DNA of 64,000 nt from Mycobacterium asiaticum. GTDB taxonomy: Bacteria > Actinomycetota > Actinomycetes > Mycobacteriales > Mycobacteriaceae. The stretch covers positions 1-64,000 of the forward strand of contig NZ_LZLQ01000100.1 in assembly GCF_001673315.1 (NCBI RefSeq), given 5' to 3'. This document shows, piece after piece, positions 26,691-34,329 of this stretch. The notes below the pieces were generated by a model. That model worked only from the letters and a program-made list of their open reading frames with translations. It did not search any database and was not told the DNA's origin. How positions within the stretch are numbered: position 1 is the stretch's first letter; every line of letters starts with the position of its first letter. The translations under genes and the position numbers were made by a program.

Positions 26691-27611
26691 TCAGATCACA
26701 TCGATTACCGACGAACCAAACCGCTCTATGCTTTCCAGCGCATGGGCCACACTGTCACCGGGCAAGCCGACCTGCAGCCAGGTGACTCCCAGTGCCACAA
26801 GCTTTTCCACCCCGGACAGATATGCGTCGGCGTCGAAATCATCGCTGGCGGGACTGCCGCCCTCGAAGTTGGTGAAGGTGATATCGACAGCCGACCAGTC
26901 CTTGCCGGCGGTCTCACACCGGCGGCGCATGTCGTCGATGCCTGACGCGAGCGCATCCAACGAGTCGATGACCGCGGTGCCCGCAGTGCGCGCCAACCCC
27001 GCCGGCGCCGCAAACGGACACCAACCGTCGCCGTGCAGAGCCACCCGCTTGCGGGCTGCCGCCGTATTACCGCCGATCCAGATCGGCGGGTGCGGCTGCG
27101 AAACCGGACGCGGATGCGCGGTGATCCCGCGGGCGGTGAAATGCCTTCCCTCATAAGAGATGTCATCACCGGTCCAGACCGCTCGGATCACCTCTAGCGC
27201 TTCCTCGAACAGATCGGCCCGCTCGTCGTAGTCCACACCTAACGCTGCGAACTCCCGCCGCAAGTAACCCACTCCCACTGCGAGCGTGAACCGGCCGTCG
27301 GAGAGCAGATCCAGCGTTACGCCGGACTTGGCCACCACGAACGGGTTTCGGTAGGGCAGCACCACCACATTCGGAATCAATCGAATAGTGGTGGTGTGCG
27401 CGGCCGCAAAGCCCAGTGCGACAAAGGGATCCAGTGCGTCGTGCCCACCCGCATCCAGCCAGCGTTGCGAGGGGGCCGGATGGTCGGTGAAGCCGAACCC
27501 GTGAAATCCCGACTTTTCCGCCGCCGCCGCTACCGTCGCGATACCGGACCCACTGGCCAACTCCGGGTTGTAGGGATGGGTGTGCATCGGGTGAGTGATC
27601 GTGAAGCGCAT
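26691..27611 (-). CDS. Luciferase-like (LLM-class, F420-type) oxidoreductase, 306 aa
   Basis: TIM-barrel oxidoreductase of the bacterial luciferase family; mycobacterial members of this kind usually use F420. Visible: MRFTITHPMHTHPYNPEL start, GFTDHPAPSQRW, RLIPNVVVLPYRNPFVVAK, GVGYLRREFAALGVD and PPIWIGGNT. The ATG at 27609-27611 is preferred; the open frame upstream is out of character. It lies 4 bp after the thioesterase and abuts the acyl-CoA dehydrogenase, forming a three-gene operon. Substrate unknown. Confidence 0.86.
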   Translation of the reverse strand: MRFTITHPMHTHPYNPELASGSGIATVAAAAEKSGFHGFGFTDHPAPSQRWLDAGGHDALDPFVALGFAAAHTTTIRLIPNVVVLPYRNPFVVAKSGVTLDLLSDGRFTLAVGVGYLRREFAALGVDYDERADLFEEALEVIRAVWTGDDISYEGRHFTARGITAHPRPVSQPHPPIWIGGNTAAARKRVALHGDGWCPFAAPAGLARTAGTAVIDSLDALASGIDDMRRRCETAGKDWSAVDITFTNFEGGSPASDDFDADAYLSGVEKLVALGVTWLQVGLPGDSVAHALESIERFGSSVIDVI

Positions 27612-27615
27612 AAAA

Positions 27616-28506
27616 TTAGAACCGTGCTGCGGCGTTGATCGAGGTGTCACTGGTGCGCAGCGGACGGATGAGCGCTTCTTGGGCAAAGGAGCAGAGCAAC
27701 TCGCCTGCTTCGGTGTGCACCGTCCCGCGCACGTAGGACATTCCCGCACCGACCTGGGTGCTTTCGTGGGAGTAGAGCAACCAACCGTCCCAGCGCACCG
27801 GTTCGTGGAACGAAATGAAGGTCGACATCGGCGCCGTCGAAACGGTCAAGTGCGCCTGACTGGTGCCGATACCGGGGTGGGCCCGCATGGTGGTCGAAAT
27901 ACCCAGGTGCCCAGTGAAATACGCGACCAGCGCTTTGGCCAGGTCGTCGCGCTCCGGAATCGGATCGTAGCGCAGCCAGGCGAACAGCTCCGGCGGACCG
28001 ACCTCGTCGGGGCTGTTGACGTCGACCACATCGACGAGCCGCACTTCCCGGCCAACCATAGGCATCTCGGACTCATTGGCATCCGCGGGTGCCACGACAT
28101 CGGGGCGCGGCAATTGGTGGCGGATCACGTCGTCGGTCGGGACGTCGGTCAGGACCGTGACGGTCACGCAGCGTTTGCCGTTCTGCATGGCGGAGACGAC
28201 TGCGGTCGCGGTGGAACGTCCCTCGTTCAGCACGTCGAGGACGAGTTCGATCGGGGGGCCCACCATGACAGCGCGGGCGAACACCGCGTGCGCCGAGCGA
28301 ACGGCCTTGCCCTGGAAGCGGTTCGCCACCGCCACAATCGCCTGGGCGACCACCTGCGTGCCCTCCACCACTTGCCGGCCGTCCTGGCCGGCTAGGCCGG
28401 TGGCAGCGGTGAACCGATCGGGTCCGGCCTCTTGCACTTCGAAAAGCTCCAGGAGACTCTCGACCGACCACTGGACCTGTTCAGAATCTGTCGTCAATGC
28501 GCTCAC
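27616..28506 (-). CDS. Acyl-CoA thioesterase II (TesB-like double hotdog), 296 aa
   Basis: Two hotdog halves: residues about 10-120 (QVVEGTQVVAQAIVAVANRF, SAHAVFARAV) and about 180-290 (AYFTGHLGISTTMRAHPG, STAPMSTFISFHEPVRWDGW, YVRGTVHTEAGELL). The latter holds the TesB-type Asp/Thr/Gln region in altered form, so the active site needs checking. GTG start 28504-28506 lies about 29 bp from operator box B, implying a short leader. First gene of the operon with the LLM oxidoreductase and acyl-CoA dehydrogenase. Confidence 0.82.
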   Translation of the reverse strand: MSALTTDSEQVQWSVESLLELFEVQEAGPDRFTAATGLAGQDGRQVVEGTQVVAQAIVAVANRFQGKAVRSAHAVFARAVMVGPPIELVLDVLNEGRSTATAVVSAMQNGKRCVTVTVLTDVPTDDVIRHQLPRPDVVAPADANESEMPMVGREVRLVDVVDVNSPDEVGPPELFAWLRYDPIPERDDLAKALVAYFTGHLGISTTMRAHPGIGTSQAHLTVSTAPMSTFISFHEPVRWDGWLLYSHESTQVGAGMSYVRGTVHTEAGELLCSFAQEALIRPLRTSDTSINAAARF

Positions 28507-28534
28507 CCCTCGTCCGCCGGCTCACGGCTCAGCG

Positions 28535-28560
28535 TGACACTTTGCGCAAAATTTGTAAAG
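28535..28560. promoter_or_regulatory. Operator-like box B in the thioesterase/SMP-30 divergent region
   Basis: TGACA, 11 bases, ATTTGTAAAG, the same layout as boxes A and C. The inner arms are TTGCGC (28542) and TGTAAA (to 28559), the weakest palindrome of the three. It lies 29 bp before the GTG of the minus-strand thioesterase, so it probably controls that gene. Confidence 0.6.
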
Positions 28561-28594
28561 CTGCACCTGCGTTGACAGCAATGCCTACGGTGCA

Positions 28595-28620
28595 TGACAC
28601 TTTTGCAGTGATTTGTAAAG
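28595..28620. promoter_or_regulatory. Operator-like box C directly before the SMP-30 gene
   Basis: TGACA, 11 bases, ATTTGTAAAG, with inner arms TTTGCA and TGTAAA (28602-28619). It is exactly 60 bp from box B and ends 2 bp before the ATG of the SMP-30 gene, so its AAAGG would double as ribosome site. The downstream operon encodes a TetR protein, fitting autoregulation. Confidence 0.6.
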
Positions 28621-28622
28621 GT

Positions 28623-29444
28623 ATGGCGGCGCCAACGCCGCTGGCCCACGGCTTTTGCTTCGGCGAGGGTCCCCGCTGGTTTGAGGGTTTGCTGTGGTTC
28701 TCCGACCTGCTCGGCGAAGCAATCCACACTTCGGACATCCGCGGCTCGCTCACTACCGTGCCGCTACCGGGTCACTCGCCGTCCGGGCTGGGTTTCCGCC
28801 CCGACGGCTGCCTGCTGATCGCCTCGGCTGAGGATCGGCTGGTGCTGAGCTATGACGGCGAGACCATTCTTGCCGTCGCCGACCTGTCCGAGCTTGCGAC
28901 CGCCGACCTGGGTGACATGGTCGTTGATGACATCGGGCGCGCCTACATCGGCGCCCAGGCATTCCAGGGCGGCACCATCATCCGCCTCGATCCCGACAAC
29001 CGTGCCTCCGTCGTCGCCACCGACCTCGACTTTCCCAACGGGATGGTCATCACGCCGGACCGCAAGACACTCATCGTCGCGGAGTCGATGGGCCGGCGAC
29101 TCACCGCGTTCACCATCGCGCCCGACGGAGACCTCAGCGACCGGCGGGTCTTCGCGGACAAACTGGACGGACCACCCGACGGCATCGCACTCGACGCCGA
29201 GGGCGGAGTATGGACGGCCATGACCCTGGCTAACCAGTTCGAGCGGATCACCGAAGGCGGCGAGGTGACCGACCGCATCGACATGGGTGACCGGGTGGCG
29301 ATAGCATGCGCGCTCGGCGGTCCGGAACGGCGCACATTGTTTCTGCTGTCCAGCACCGAGGCCTACCCCAAACGTCTGGTCGGTACTCGCCTGTCCCGGC
29401 TGGACGCCGTGCGGGTGGAGATCCCCGGCGCCGGCCTGCCCTGA
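28623..29444 (+). CDS. SMP-30/gluconolactonase-family protein, 273 aa
   Basis: Six-bladed beta-propeller lactonase family. Metal ligands by pattern: Glu in FGEGPRW (about residue 17), Asn in FPNGMVITPD (about 140) and Asp in PPDGIALDAEGG (about 187). ATG 28623 gives MAAPTPLAHGFCFGEGPRW; the frame is open further upstream but crosses the operator boxes. Likely hydrolyses a lactone intermediate. First gene of the operon with a thioesterase and a TetR regulator. Confidence 0.87.
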   Translation: MAAPTPLAHGFCFGEGPRWFEGLLWFSDLLGEAIHTSDIRGSLTTVPLPGHSPSGLGFRPDGCLLIASAEDRLVLSYDGETILAVADLSELATADLGDMVVDDIGRAYIGAQAFQGGTIIRLDPDNRASVVATDLDFPNGMVITPDRKTLIVAESMGRRLTAFTIAPDGDLSDRRVFADKLDGPPDGIALDAEGGVWTAMTLANQFERITEGGEVTDRIDMGDRVAIACALGGPERRTLFLLSSTEAYPKRLVGTRLSRLDAVRVEIPGAGLP

Positions 29445-29461
29445 GCGAGAAGGTTCAGTCC

Positions 29462-30316
29462 ATGTCTGACTCGTACTACGAGCTGATCGACGCCGACGAC
29501 GCAACGGGCGAGAAGTTCAGGGCCACCGACTTGGCCCGGGGCACCTGGTCGGCGGCGATACAGCACGGCGGCCCGGTGTCCGGGCTGCTCGTGCGGGCGC
29601 TGGAACGCTGCGACGCGCGTGCCGACACCCGACTCAGCCGGGTCGTCATCGACCTGCTGGGCGCCGTCCCGGCCGAGGGCGACCTGTGGGTGCGCTCCAG
29701 CCTCCAACGCGGCGGTAAACAGATCGAGTTGGTGAGCGCCGAGATGCTGGCGCTGGGCCCCGACGGACGGCCCCGGCCGGTCGCCCGGGCCAGCGGTTGG
29801 CGGCTGCAACAACTCGACACCGCGGCTGTCGCGCATGCGCCCGCCCCACTTCCCCGTCCACTGTCGGAGGCCCGCAATCGCAATCTCAAAGCGATGAACT
29901 GGGACCGCAACTACGTGCACAGCCTGGAGTGGCTGTGGCTGACCGAGCCCCTCAAGCCCGGTCCCGGGGAATCCTGGATCAAGCCGATCGCCGATCTTGT
30001 CGCCGGAGAGACGATGACCCCGCTGGAGCGGTTGTTCGCGGTGGCCGACTGTGCGAACGGCATCGGTAGCAAGCTCGACATCACCAAGTGGACGTTCCTC
30101 AACACCGACCTGGCCGTGCACGTATTCCGGGTTCCAGAGGGAGACTGGATCGGCATCCGCGCGGAAACCAGCTACGGGCCGGACGGCATCGGCACGACGA
30201 TTGGGACGCTGTTCGACGAACACAGCGCGGTGGGAGCCATTCAGCAATCCGTGCTGGTGCGGCCGAGGCCGCCGAAGACTCCACCGCCGCCGAAATCCCC
30301 AGGGGAGAACTCATGA
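29462..30316 (+). CDS. Thioesterase-family (TesB-like double hotdog) protein, 284 aa
   Basis: Begins MSDSYYELIDADDATGEKF, with TWSAAIQHGGPVSGLLVRAL typical of the acyl-CoA thioesterase-like family found beside fatty-acid and sterol genes. A second hotdog half (about 165-270) has ADCANGIGSKLD and FLNTDLAVHVFR. The tail ends in a Pro/Lys stretch (PRPPKTPPPPKSP). It starts 17 bp after SMP-30 and overlaps the TetR start as ATGA. A second thioesterase in the same cluster hints at CoA release of a bulky acid. Confidence 0.83.
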   Translation: MSDSYYELIDADDATGEKFRATDLARGTWSAAIQHGGPVSGLLVRALERCDARADTRLSRVVIDLLGAVPAEGDLWVRSSLQRGGKQIELVSAEMLALGPDGRPRPVARASGWRLQQLDTAAVAHAPAPLPRPLSEARNRNLKAMNWDRNYVHSLEWLWLTEPLKPGPGESWIKPIADLVAGETMTPLERLFAVADCANGIGSKLDITKWTFLNTDLAVHVFRVPEGDWIGIRAETSYGPDGIGTTIGTLFDEHSAVGAIQQSVLVRPRPPKTPPPPKSPGENS

Positions 30317-30861
30317 GCCAGAATTCCCAGGTTGAAGAAGGCCTGGACACCGACACTTCGACTCGTCAGCGGATCCTGGCGGCCACCGCCGAAGTGCTGG
30401 CCCGCAGCGGCAAGACCAAGCTCAGTCTCTCCGAGGTCGCAACCCAGGCGGGAGTTTCCAGACCGACGCTCTACCGGTGGTTCGCCTCCAAGGAGGAGTT
30501 GCTCTCGGCGTTCTCCCGCTACGAACGGGAGATCTTCGAAAGAGGTCTCGCCAAGGCAACCGCAGGGCTCAAGGGGGTCGAAAGACTGGACGCCGCACTG
30601 CGATTCATCGTCGATTACCAATACTCCTACTCTGGGGTGCGCATGGTCGACATCGAGCCCGAGCACGTGATCGCGCAGATGTCGGGTGTCATCCCGGAGA
30701 TGCGTGCGGGCCTGCAACGGTTGCTGCCCGGACCCAACGCGGCGGTAAAAGCGGCGACGGTGATCCGGATCGCGATCTCGCATTACGTGGTCCGCAGCGA
30801 CGATGCCGAGCACTTCCTGGCGCAGCTCCGGCACGCGGTCGGTATCAAAGGATCCGACTAA
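30313..30861 (+). CDS. TetR-family regulator, likely local regulator of the catabolic cluster, 182 aa
   Basis: N-terminal helix-turn-helix (about residues 17-62: QRILAATAEVLARSG, LSEVATQAGVSRPTLYRWF), then an all-helical ligand domain. Third gene of the SMP-30 operon, overlapping the thioesterase by 4 bp. The operon starts at box C and faces box B, and box A precedes the P450 operon; it is therefore the best candidate to bind all three. Its stop overlaps the convergent FAD oxidase stop by 4 bp. Ligand unknown, plausibly an acyl-CoA of the pathway. Confidence 0.88.
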   Translation: MSQNSQVEEGLDTDTSTRQRILAATAEVLARSGKTKLSLSEVATQAGVSRPTLYRWFASKEELLSAFSRYEREIFERGLAKATAGLKGVERLDAALRFIVDYQYSYSGVRMVDIEPEHVIAQMSGVIPEMRAGLQRLLPGPNAAVKAATVIRIAISHYVVRSDDAEHFLAQLRHAVGIKGSD

Positions 30862-32204
30862 TCGAAGAGGACCGCCGCGTTGAGATAACCCGTCGGGTCC
30901 AAGGCCGCCTTCACCGTCCGCATCGCCGCGATGTCGGCCGGCTCCCGCGACATCCCTAGATAGGGCCGTTTGCGGGTGCCGACGCCGTGCTCGGAGCTGA
31001 CGTTGCCGCCGCATCCGGCGATCAGGTCCATCATCTCGGGGTACAACTCCGGCTCACGCTCGACCGGGAACCGCAGCACGTTCAGGTGCAGATTGCCCTC
31101 GCCGATGTGCCCGAACAACACCGGCAGCGCATCCGGGACGTGCCGCCGGATTAGGGCAACCGCATCGCGCTCGAAGCTGCTGACAGCCGACAAGGGCAGC
31201 GACACATCGAACTTCAGCGGTGGTCCGTATACCCCTAAGACCTCGGCCAGCGCCTCGCGAACACGCCATAACCGTTGTTGCGCAGCCGCATCCACACCCA
31301 CAGCCGGCTCAGAGTCCACATCAGAGTCCACATTGTCCAGCAGTGCTGCCAGCCGGTCTGTCTGATCATGGTCGCCGGCAAGCTCGACCAGCAGCAGCCA
31401 GTCACCCGGAACCGGGGCACCCACCCCCGCGTGCTCCCTCGTCAGCGCCGCCGCGCGGGCGTCGATCAACTCCAATGCCGCAATGCCGTCGACGTCCGCG
31501 AATGCCCGACCTGCCTCCACCAGGGTTGCGAGATCGTCGAACCCGCACACCGCCGTCACTCGATGCGCCGGCGCCGGGTGCAGACGCAGGTCCAGCGCGG
31601 TGATGACGCCGAGGGTGCCTTCGGCGCCGACGAACAACGACGGCAGGTTATAGCCGGTGTTGTCCTGCCGCACCAGGGAGCGCCGGCGCACCACCGAACC
31701 GTCCGGCAGTGCCACCTCCAGTCCCAGCACCTGTTCACCCATATTGCCGTAACGGACGGTGCGCAGCCCCCCGGCGTTCGTCGAAGCCATGCCGCCGACA
31801 GTCGCGGTGTCGCGGGCGGCGAGGTCCACTCCGAACACCAAACCCGCCGCCGCTGCCGCAGCCTGGACCGCGGCCAGCGTCACACCGGCACCGACTGCCA
31901 CCCGCCGCTCCACCGTGTCGACATCGCCTATCGCACTGAGCCTTTCAGTGGAAAGCAAGATGTCGTCGTGTTCGGGCACGGTGCCGCCGACCAGCGAGGT
32001 GCGTCCGCCCTGCACGGTGACGTGCAAGCCCGAGTCTCGGCACGCCCCCAAGACCGCGGCCACCTCGTCGGCCGAGCCCGGACGCACCAACGCACTTGCC
32101 CGGCCGCGGTACCGACCGGTGTGGTCGACGCTACGGCCGGCCAACACGTCGGGGTCGGTGATGACGTGACTAGCGCCCACCACCTCGGCCAGGCCCGGAA
32201 GCAT
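30858..32204 (-). CDS. FAD-linked oxidase (glycolate/D-lactate/2-hydroxyglutarate oxidase type), Rv0161-like, 448 aa
   Basis: PCMH-type FAD enzyme oxidising a 2-hydroxy acid. FAD domain: VTVQGGRTSLVGGTVP (about 65), ATVGGMASTNAGGLRTVRYG (about 135) and AEGTLGVITALDL. C-terminal cap: metal/substrate His residues in GHIGEGNLHLNV and SSEHGVGTRKRPYL. It closely resembles Rv0161, which in H37Rv lies beside adhE1; here the extra cluster separates them. ATG 32202-32204, 10 bp after the SDR gene, so likely cotranscribed with it. Confidence 0.9.
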   Translation of the reverse strand: MLPGLAEVVGASHVITDPDVLAGRSVDHTGRYRGRASALVRPGSADEVAAVLGACRDSGLHVTVQGGRTSLVGGTVPEHDDILLSTERLSAIGDVDTVERRVAVGAGVTLAAVQAAAAAAGLVFGVDLAARDTATVGGMASTNAGGLRTVRYGNMGEQVLGLEVALPDGSVVRRRSLVRQDNTGYNLPSLFVGAEGTLGVITALDLRLHPAPAHRVTAVCGFDDLATLVEAGRAFADVDGIAALELIDARAAALTREHAGVGAPVPGDWLLLVELAGDHDQTDRLAALLDNVDSDVDSEPAVGVDAAAQQRLWRVREALAEVLGVYGPPLKFDVSLPLSAVSSFERDAVALIRRHVPDALPVLFGHIGEGNLHLNVLRFPVEREPELYPEMMDLIAGCGGNVSSEHGVGTRKRPYLGMSREPADIAAMRTVKAALDPTGYLNAAVLFD

Positions 32205-32214
32205 GGGCTAATAC

Positions 32215-32976
32215 CTATCCAGCACTGAAATCCTTGTGCGGCACGTCGGTCACGAGGCCGCCGTCCATGATGAACTCGCTGCCAGTGGCATAGGACGCCT
32301 CGTCGCTGGCGAGGAAAACCACGAACGTGGCGACTTCGTGAGCCTCGGCCGGCCGCCCGAGCGGGATGGTGACCATGTCTTCGGGTAGGTGCGCCGTCAT
32401 CGGGGTGCGGATGAATCCCGGGTGCAGTGAGTTCACCCGAATGTTCAAGGGTGCCAGTTCCAGAGCTGCCGATTTGGTGATGCCGCGCACCGCCCACTTG
32501 GATGCGACGTACGGATGCACCAGTGGGGCCCCGCGGATCCCCTCGATGGAGGACACGTTGATGATGGACCCGCCGCCGGCTGCGGTCATCGGGTCGACGG
32601 CCGTTCGCATGCCGAGGAAAGTACCGGTCAGGTTGACGTCAATCACCTTCTGCCACTTGTCCATTCGGAATTCCCGGAGCGGCCCCGCGGCGACGATGCC
32701 GGCATTGTTGACCAGCACGTCGAGTTTTCCGAAATCACCCGTCGCGGTCGCGACCGCTGCCTCCCACTGGTCAAGTTGGGTCACGTCGAGATGGACGTAG
32801 CGCGCGGCGTCGCCGAATTCACCGTTGATTTCAGCGGCCAGCGCCTTACCCTCGTCGTCGCGGATGTCACCGATCACCACCTTGGCGCCCTCGGCCACCA
32901 GCAGACGCGCGTCTTCGGCGCCCATCCCCCGGGCGCCCCCGCTGATCAACGCGACCTTGCCGTCTACTCGCCCCAT
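32215..32976 (-). CDS. Short-chain dehydrogenase, FabG3/20-beta-hydroxysteroid-dehydrogenase-like, 253 aa
   Basis: Classical SDR with SGGARGMG, NNAG, NVSSIEG and catalytic YVASK, ending GSEFIMDGGL. The text ALISGGARGMGAEDARLLV, YVHLDVTQLDQWEAAV and GGGSIINVSSIEG strongly resembles Rv2002 (20-beta-HSD, FabG3). Asp in IGDIRDDEG points to NAD(H). Its ATG lies 13 bp inside the preceding dihydrodipicolinate-reductase-like gene, so they form one unit. Steroid or related hydroxy-ketone substrate is a guess from similarity. Confidence 0.9.
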   Translation of the reverse strand: MGRVDGKVALISGGARGMGAEDARLLVAEGAKVVIGDIRDDEGKALAAEINGEFGDAARYVHLDVTQLDQWEAAVATATGDFGKLDVLVNNAGIVAAGPLREFRMDKWQKVIDVNLTGTFLGMRTAVDPMTAAGGGSIINVSSIEGIRGAPLVHPYVASKWAVRGITKSAALELAPLNIRVNSLHPGFIRTPMTAHLPEDMVTIPLGRPAEAHEVATFVVFLASDEASYATGSEFIMDGGLVTDVPHKDFSAG

Positions 32977-34082
32977 CGAGGGTTCCTTTCCGTGTAGTTA
33001 GCTCGCTGTGAGCAGACCTTTGCCCTGATCAGCGGTAAATCCAGAGTGGACCGGATTCCCGGCGGCGCCGCCACAACCGCGGGAATGGAGTTGACGATCC
33101 GCCCGGCCGCGCCGACGATCGCCGCGTGGTTGTGGTCGCCTTTTCGGCTACTGGGAACGATGTCCACCGCGTAGGACGGCTCACCGGTGATCTCGATGCG
33201 ATACGAGCCACCGCCCGCCGCGGGCTGCGGCCAGTCCGGTTGCAGGTCGGGCCGTAGTCGGGTGATGTGCTCGATCACGATGGCGGGCCGGCCCTTGACC
33301 ATGCCGCGGATCTCGAATTGCAGTGCGGCCAAGGTGCCTTTGGCCACGTGTCCGACCGCGATGTCGAAGTCCTCCGGTGCCGGTTCCCGCCGGTAGGATT
33401 CGGTGATCTCGTCGACCTCGATACCCAGGCCCGCCGCCAGCTGACGGATCGCCGTTCCCCAGGCGATGCTGAGCACTCCGGGCTGCAGCAGCATCGGCAC
33501 CTCGTCCAACGGACGAGCGAAACCCATGTAGTGCATGACCTCCGCGCCGTCATAACTCGCGTAATCGTGGATCTCCATGCAGCGCACCTGCTCGATGCGC
33601 TGGCAGGTGCCCGCCAGCGCGAACGGCAGCAGGTCATTGATGAACCCGGGGTCGACCCCGGTGATGAAGATACTCGAATTGCCTTGCTGCGCAGCGGCTT
33701 CCACCCGACCGATGTACTTGTCGGGCATAACACCCCACGGATACTGCAGGAGACCGGGCGCCGAACCCACGACGTTGACTCCGGCGGCCAGGATCTGAAT
33801 GACGTCGCCCATCGCGTCCGGCAGCCGCGTATCGCCCATCGCGCAGTAGACGACGCAGTCGGGTTGCGTGGCCAGCAGCGCATCGAGGTCGTTCACGGCC
33901 GTGACGCCGGTTTTCAATGGTCCATCCAGACCCACTCCGCACAGTTCACCGGCGTCTTTGCCGACCTTCTCCGGCGTGGAAACGCAGACGCCGGTGAGTT
34001 CGAACGCTGGATTGGTGATGAGTGCGGCGAGGGCTAGCCCACCGACATTTCCAGTGCCCACATGGGCGACGCGAATCGCCAT
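32964..34082 (-). CDS. Dihydrodipicolinate-reductase-like NAD(P)-binding protein, 372 aa
   Basis: Rossmann-fold enzyme of the DapB-N-like family (often named NAD(P)H-dependent amine dehydrogenase or 2,4-diaminopentanoate-dehydrogenase-like). Motif HVGTGNVGGLAL at the N-terminus, then GVCVSTPEKVGKDAGEL, TGVDPGFINDLLPFAL and YASYDGAEVMHYMG. ATG 34080-34082 has GGAGGAC upstream; the longer frame is unlikely. Leads the operon with the SDR and the FAD oxidase. It is not the true lysine-pathway dapB, which is shorter. Real substrate unknown. Confidence 0.82.
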   Translation of the reverse strand: MAIRVAHVGTGNVGGLALAALITNPAFELTGVCVSTPEKVGKDAGELCGVGLDGPLKTGVTAVNDLDALLATQPDCVVYCAMGDTRLPDAMGDVIQILAAGVNVVGSAPGLLQYPWGVMPDKYIGRVEAAAQQGNSSIFITGVDPGFINDLLPFALAGTCQRIEQVRCMEIHDYASYDGAEVMHYMGFARPLDEVPMLLQPGVLSIAWGTAIRQLAAGLGIEVDEITESYRREPAPEDFDIAVGHVAKGTLAALQFEIRGMVKGRPAIVIEHITRLRPDLQPDWPQPAAGGGSYRIEITGEPSYAVDIVPSSRKGDHNHAAIVGAAGRIVNSIPAVVAAPPGIRSTLDLPLIRAKVCSQRANYTERNPRWGE

Positions 34083-34329
34083 GAGTGTCCTCCATCCCTC
34101 ATCACTGCGAACTTTTCTAGACAGTAGTCCATAATTTTGTCGGTGATAACGCGGCATTGTGGTTAGCGCCCCGCGGGCCCACCGGGCAGCAACCGACCGT
34201 CTTCGTCGATCGGCATGTGCACAGCGCCCGCGTTTAACGGCCGAAACGCCGGATTTCCCGACTGACCCGCTCTAGTCTCTTTCTGATACCTACTACCCGT
34301 GGTTTCGGGTAGCGGAAGGACGGGGGCCC
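34083..34329. promoter_or_regulatory. Divergent intergenic region with palindrome TAGAC-N4-GTCCA
   Basis: 247 bp between the dihydrodipicolinate-reductase-like operon and a PE-PPE gene. At 34118-34131 TAGACAGTAGTCCA forms an imperfect 5-bp inverted repeat with a 4-bp centre, a possible TetR-type operator for the minus-strand operon. No gene is visible. The plus side carries CCCGTGGTTTCGGG, a small inverted repeat, and GGAAGGA before the PE-PPE start. Confidence 0.4.

Noticed and set aside
34118..34140. Possible fourth copy of the TGACA-N11-ATTTGTAAAG box near 34.1 kb
   Set aside because: GACA and ATTTTGTC are present but spacing and sequence differ; listed only as a separate weak palindrome.
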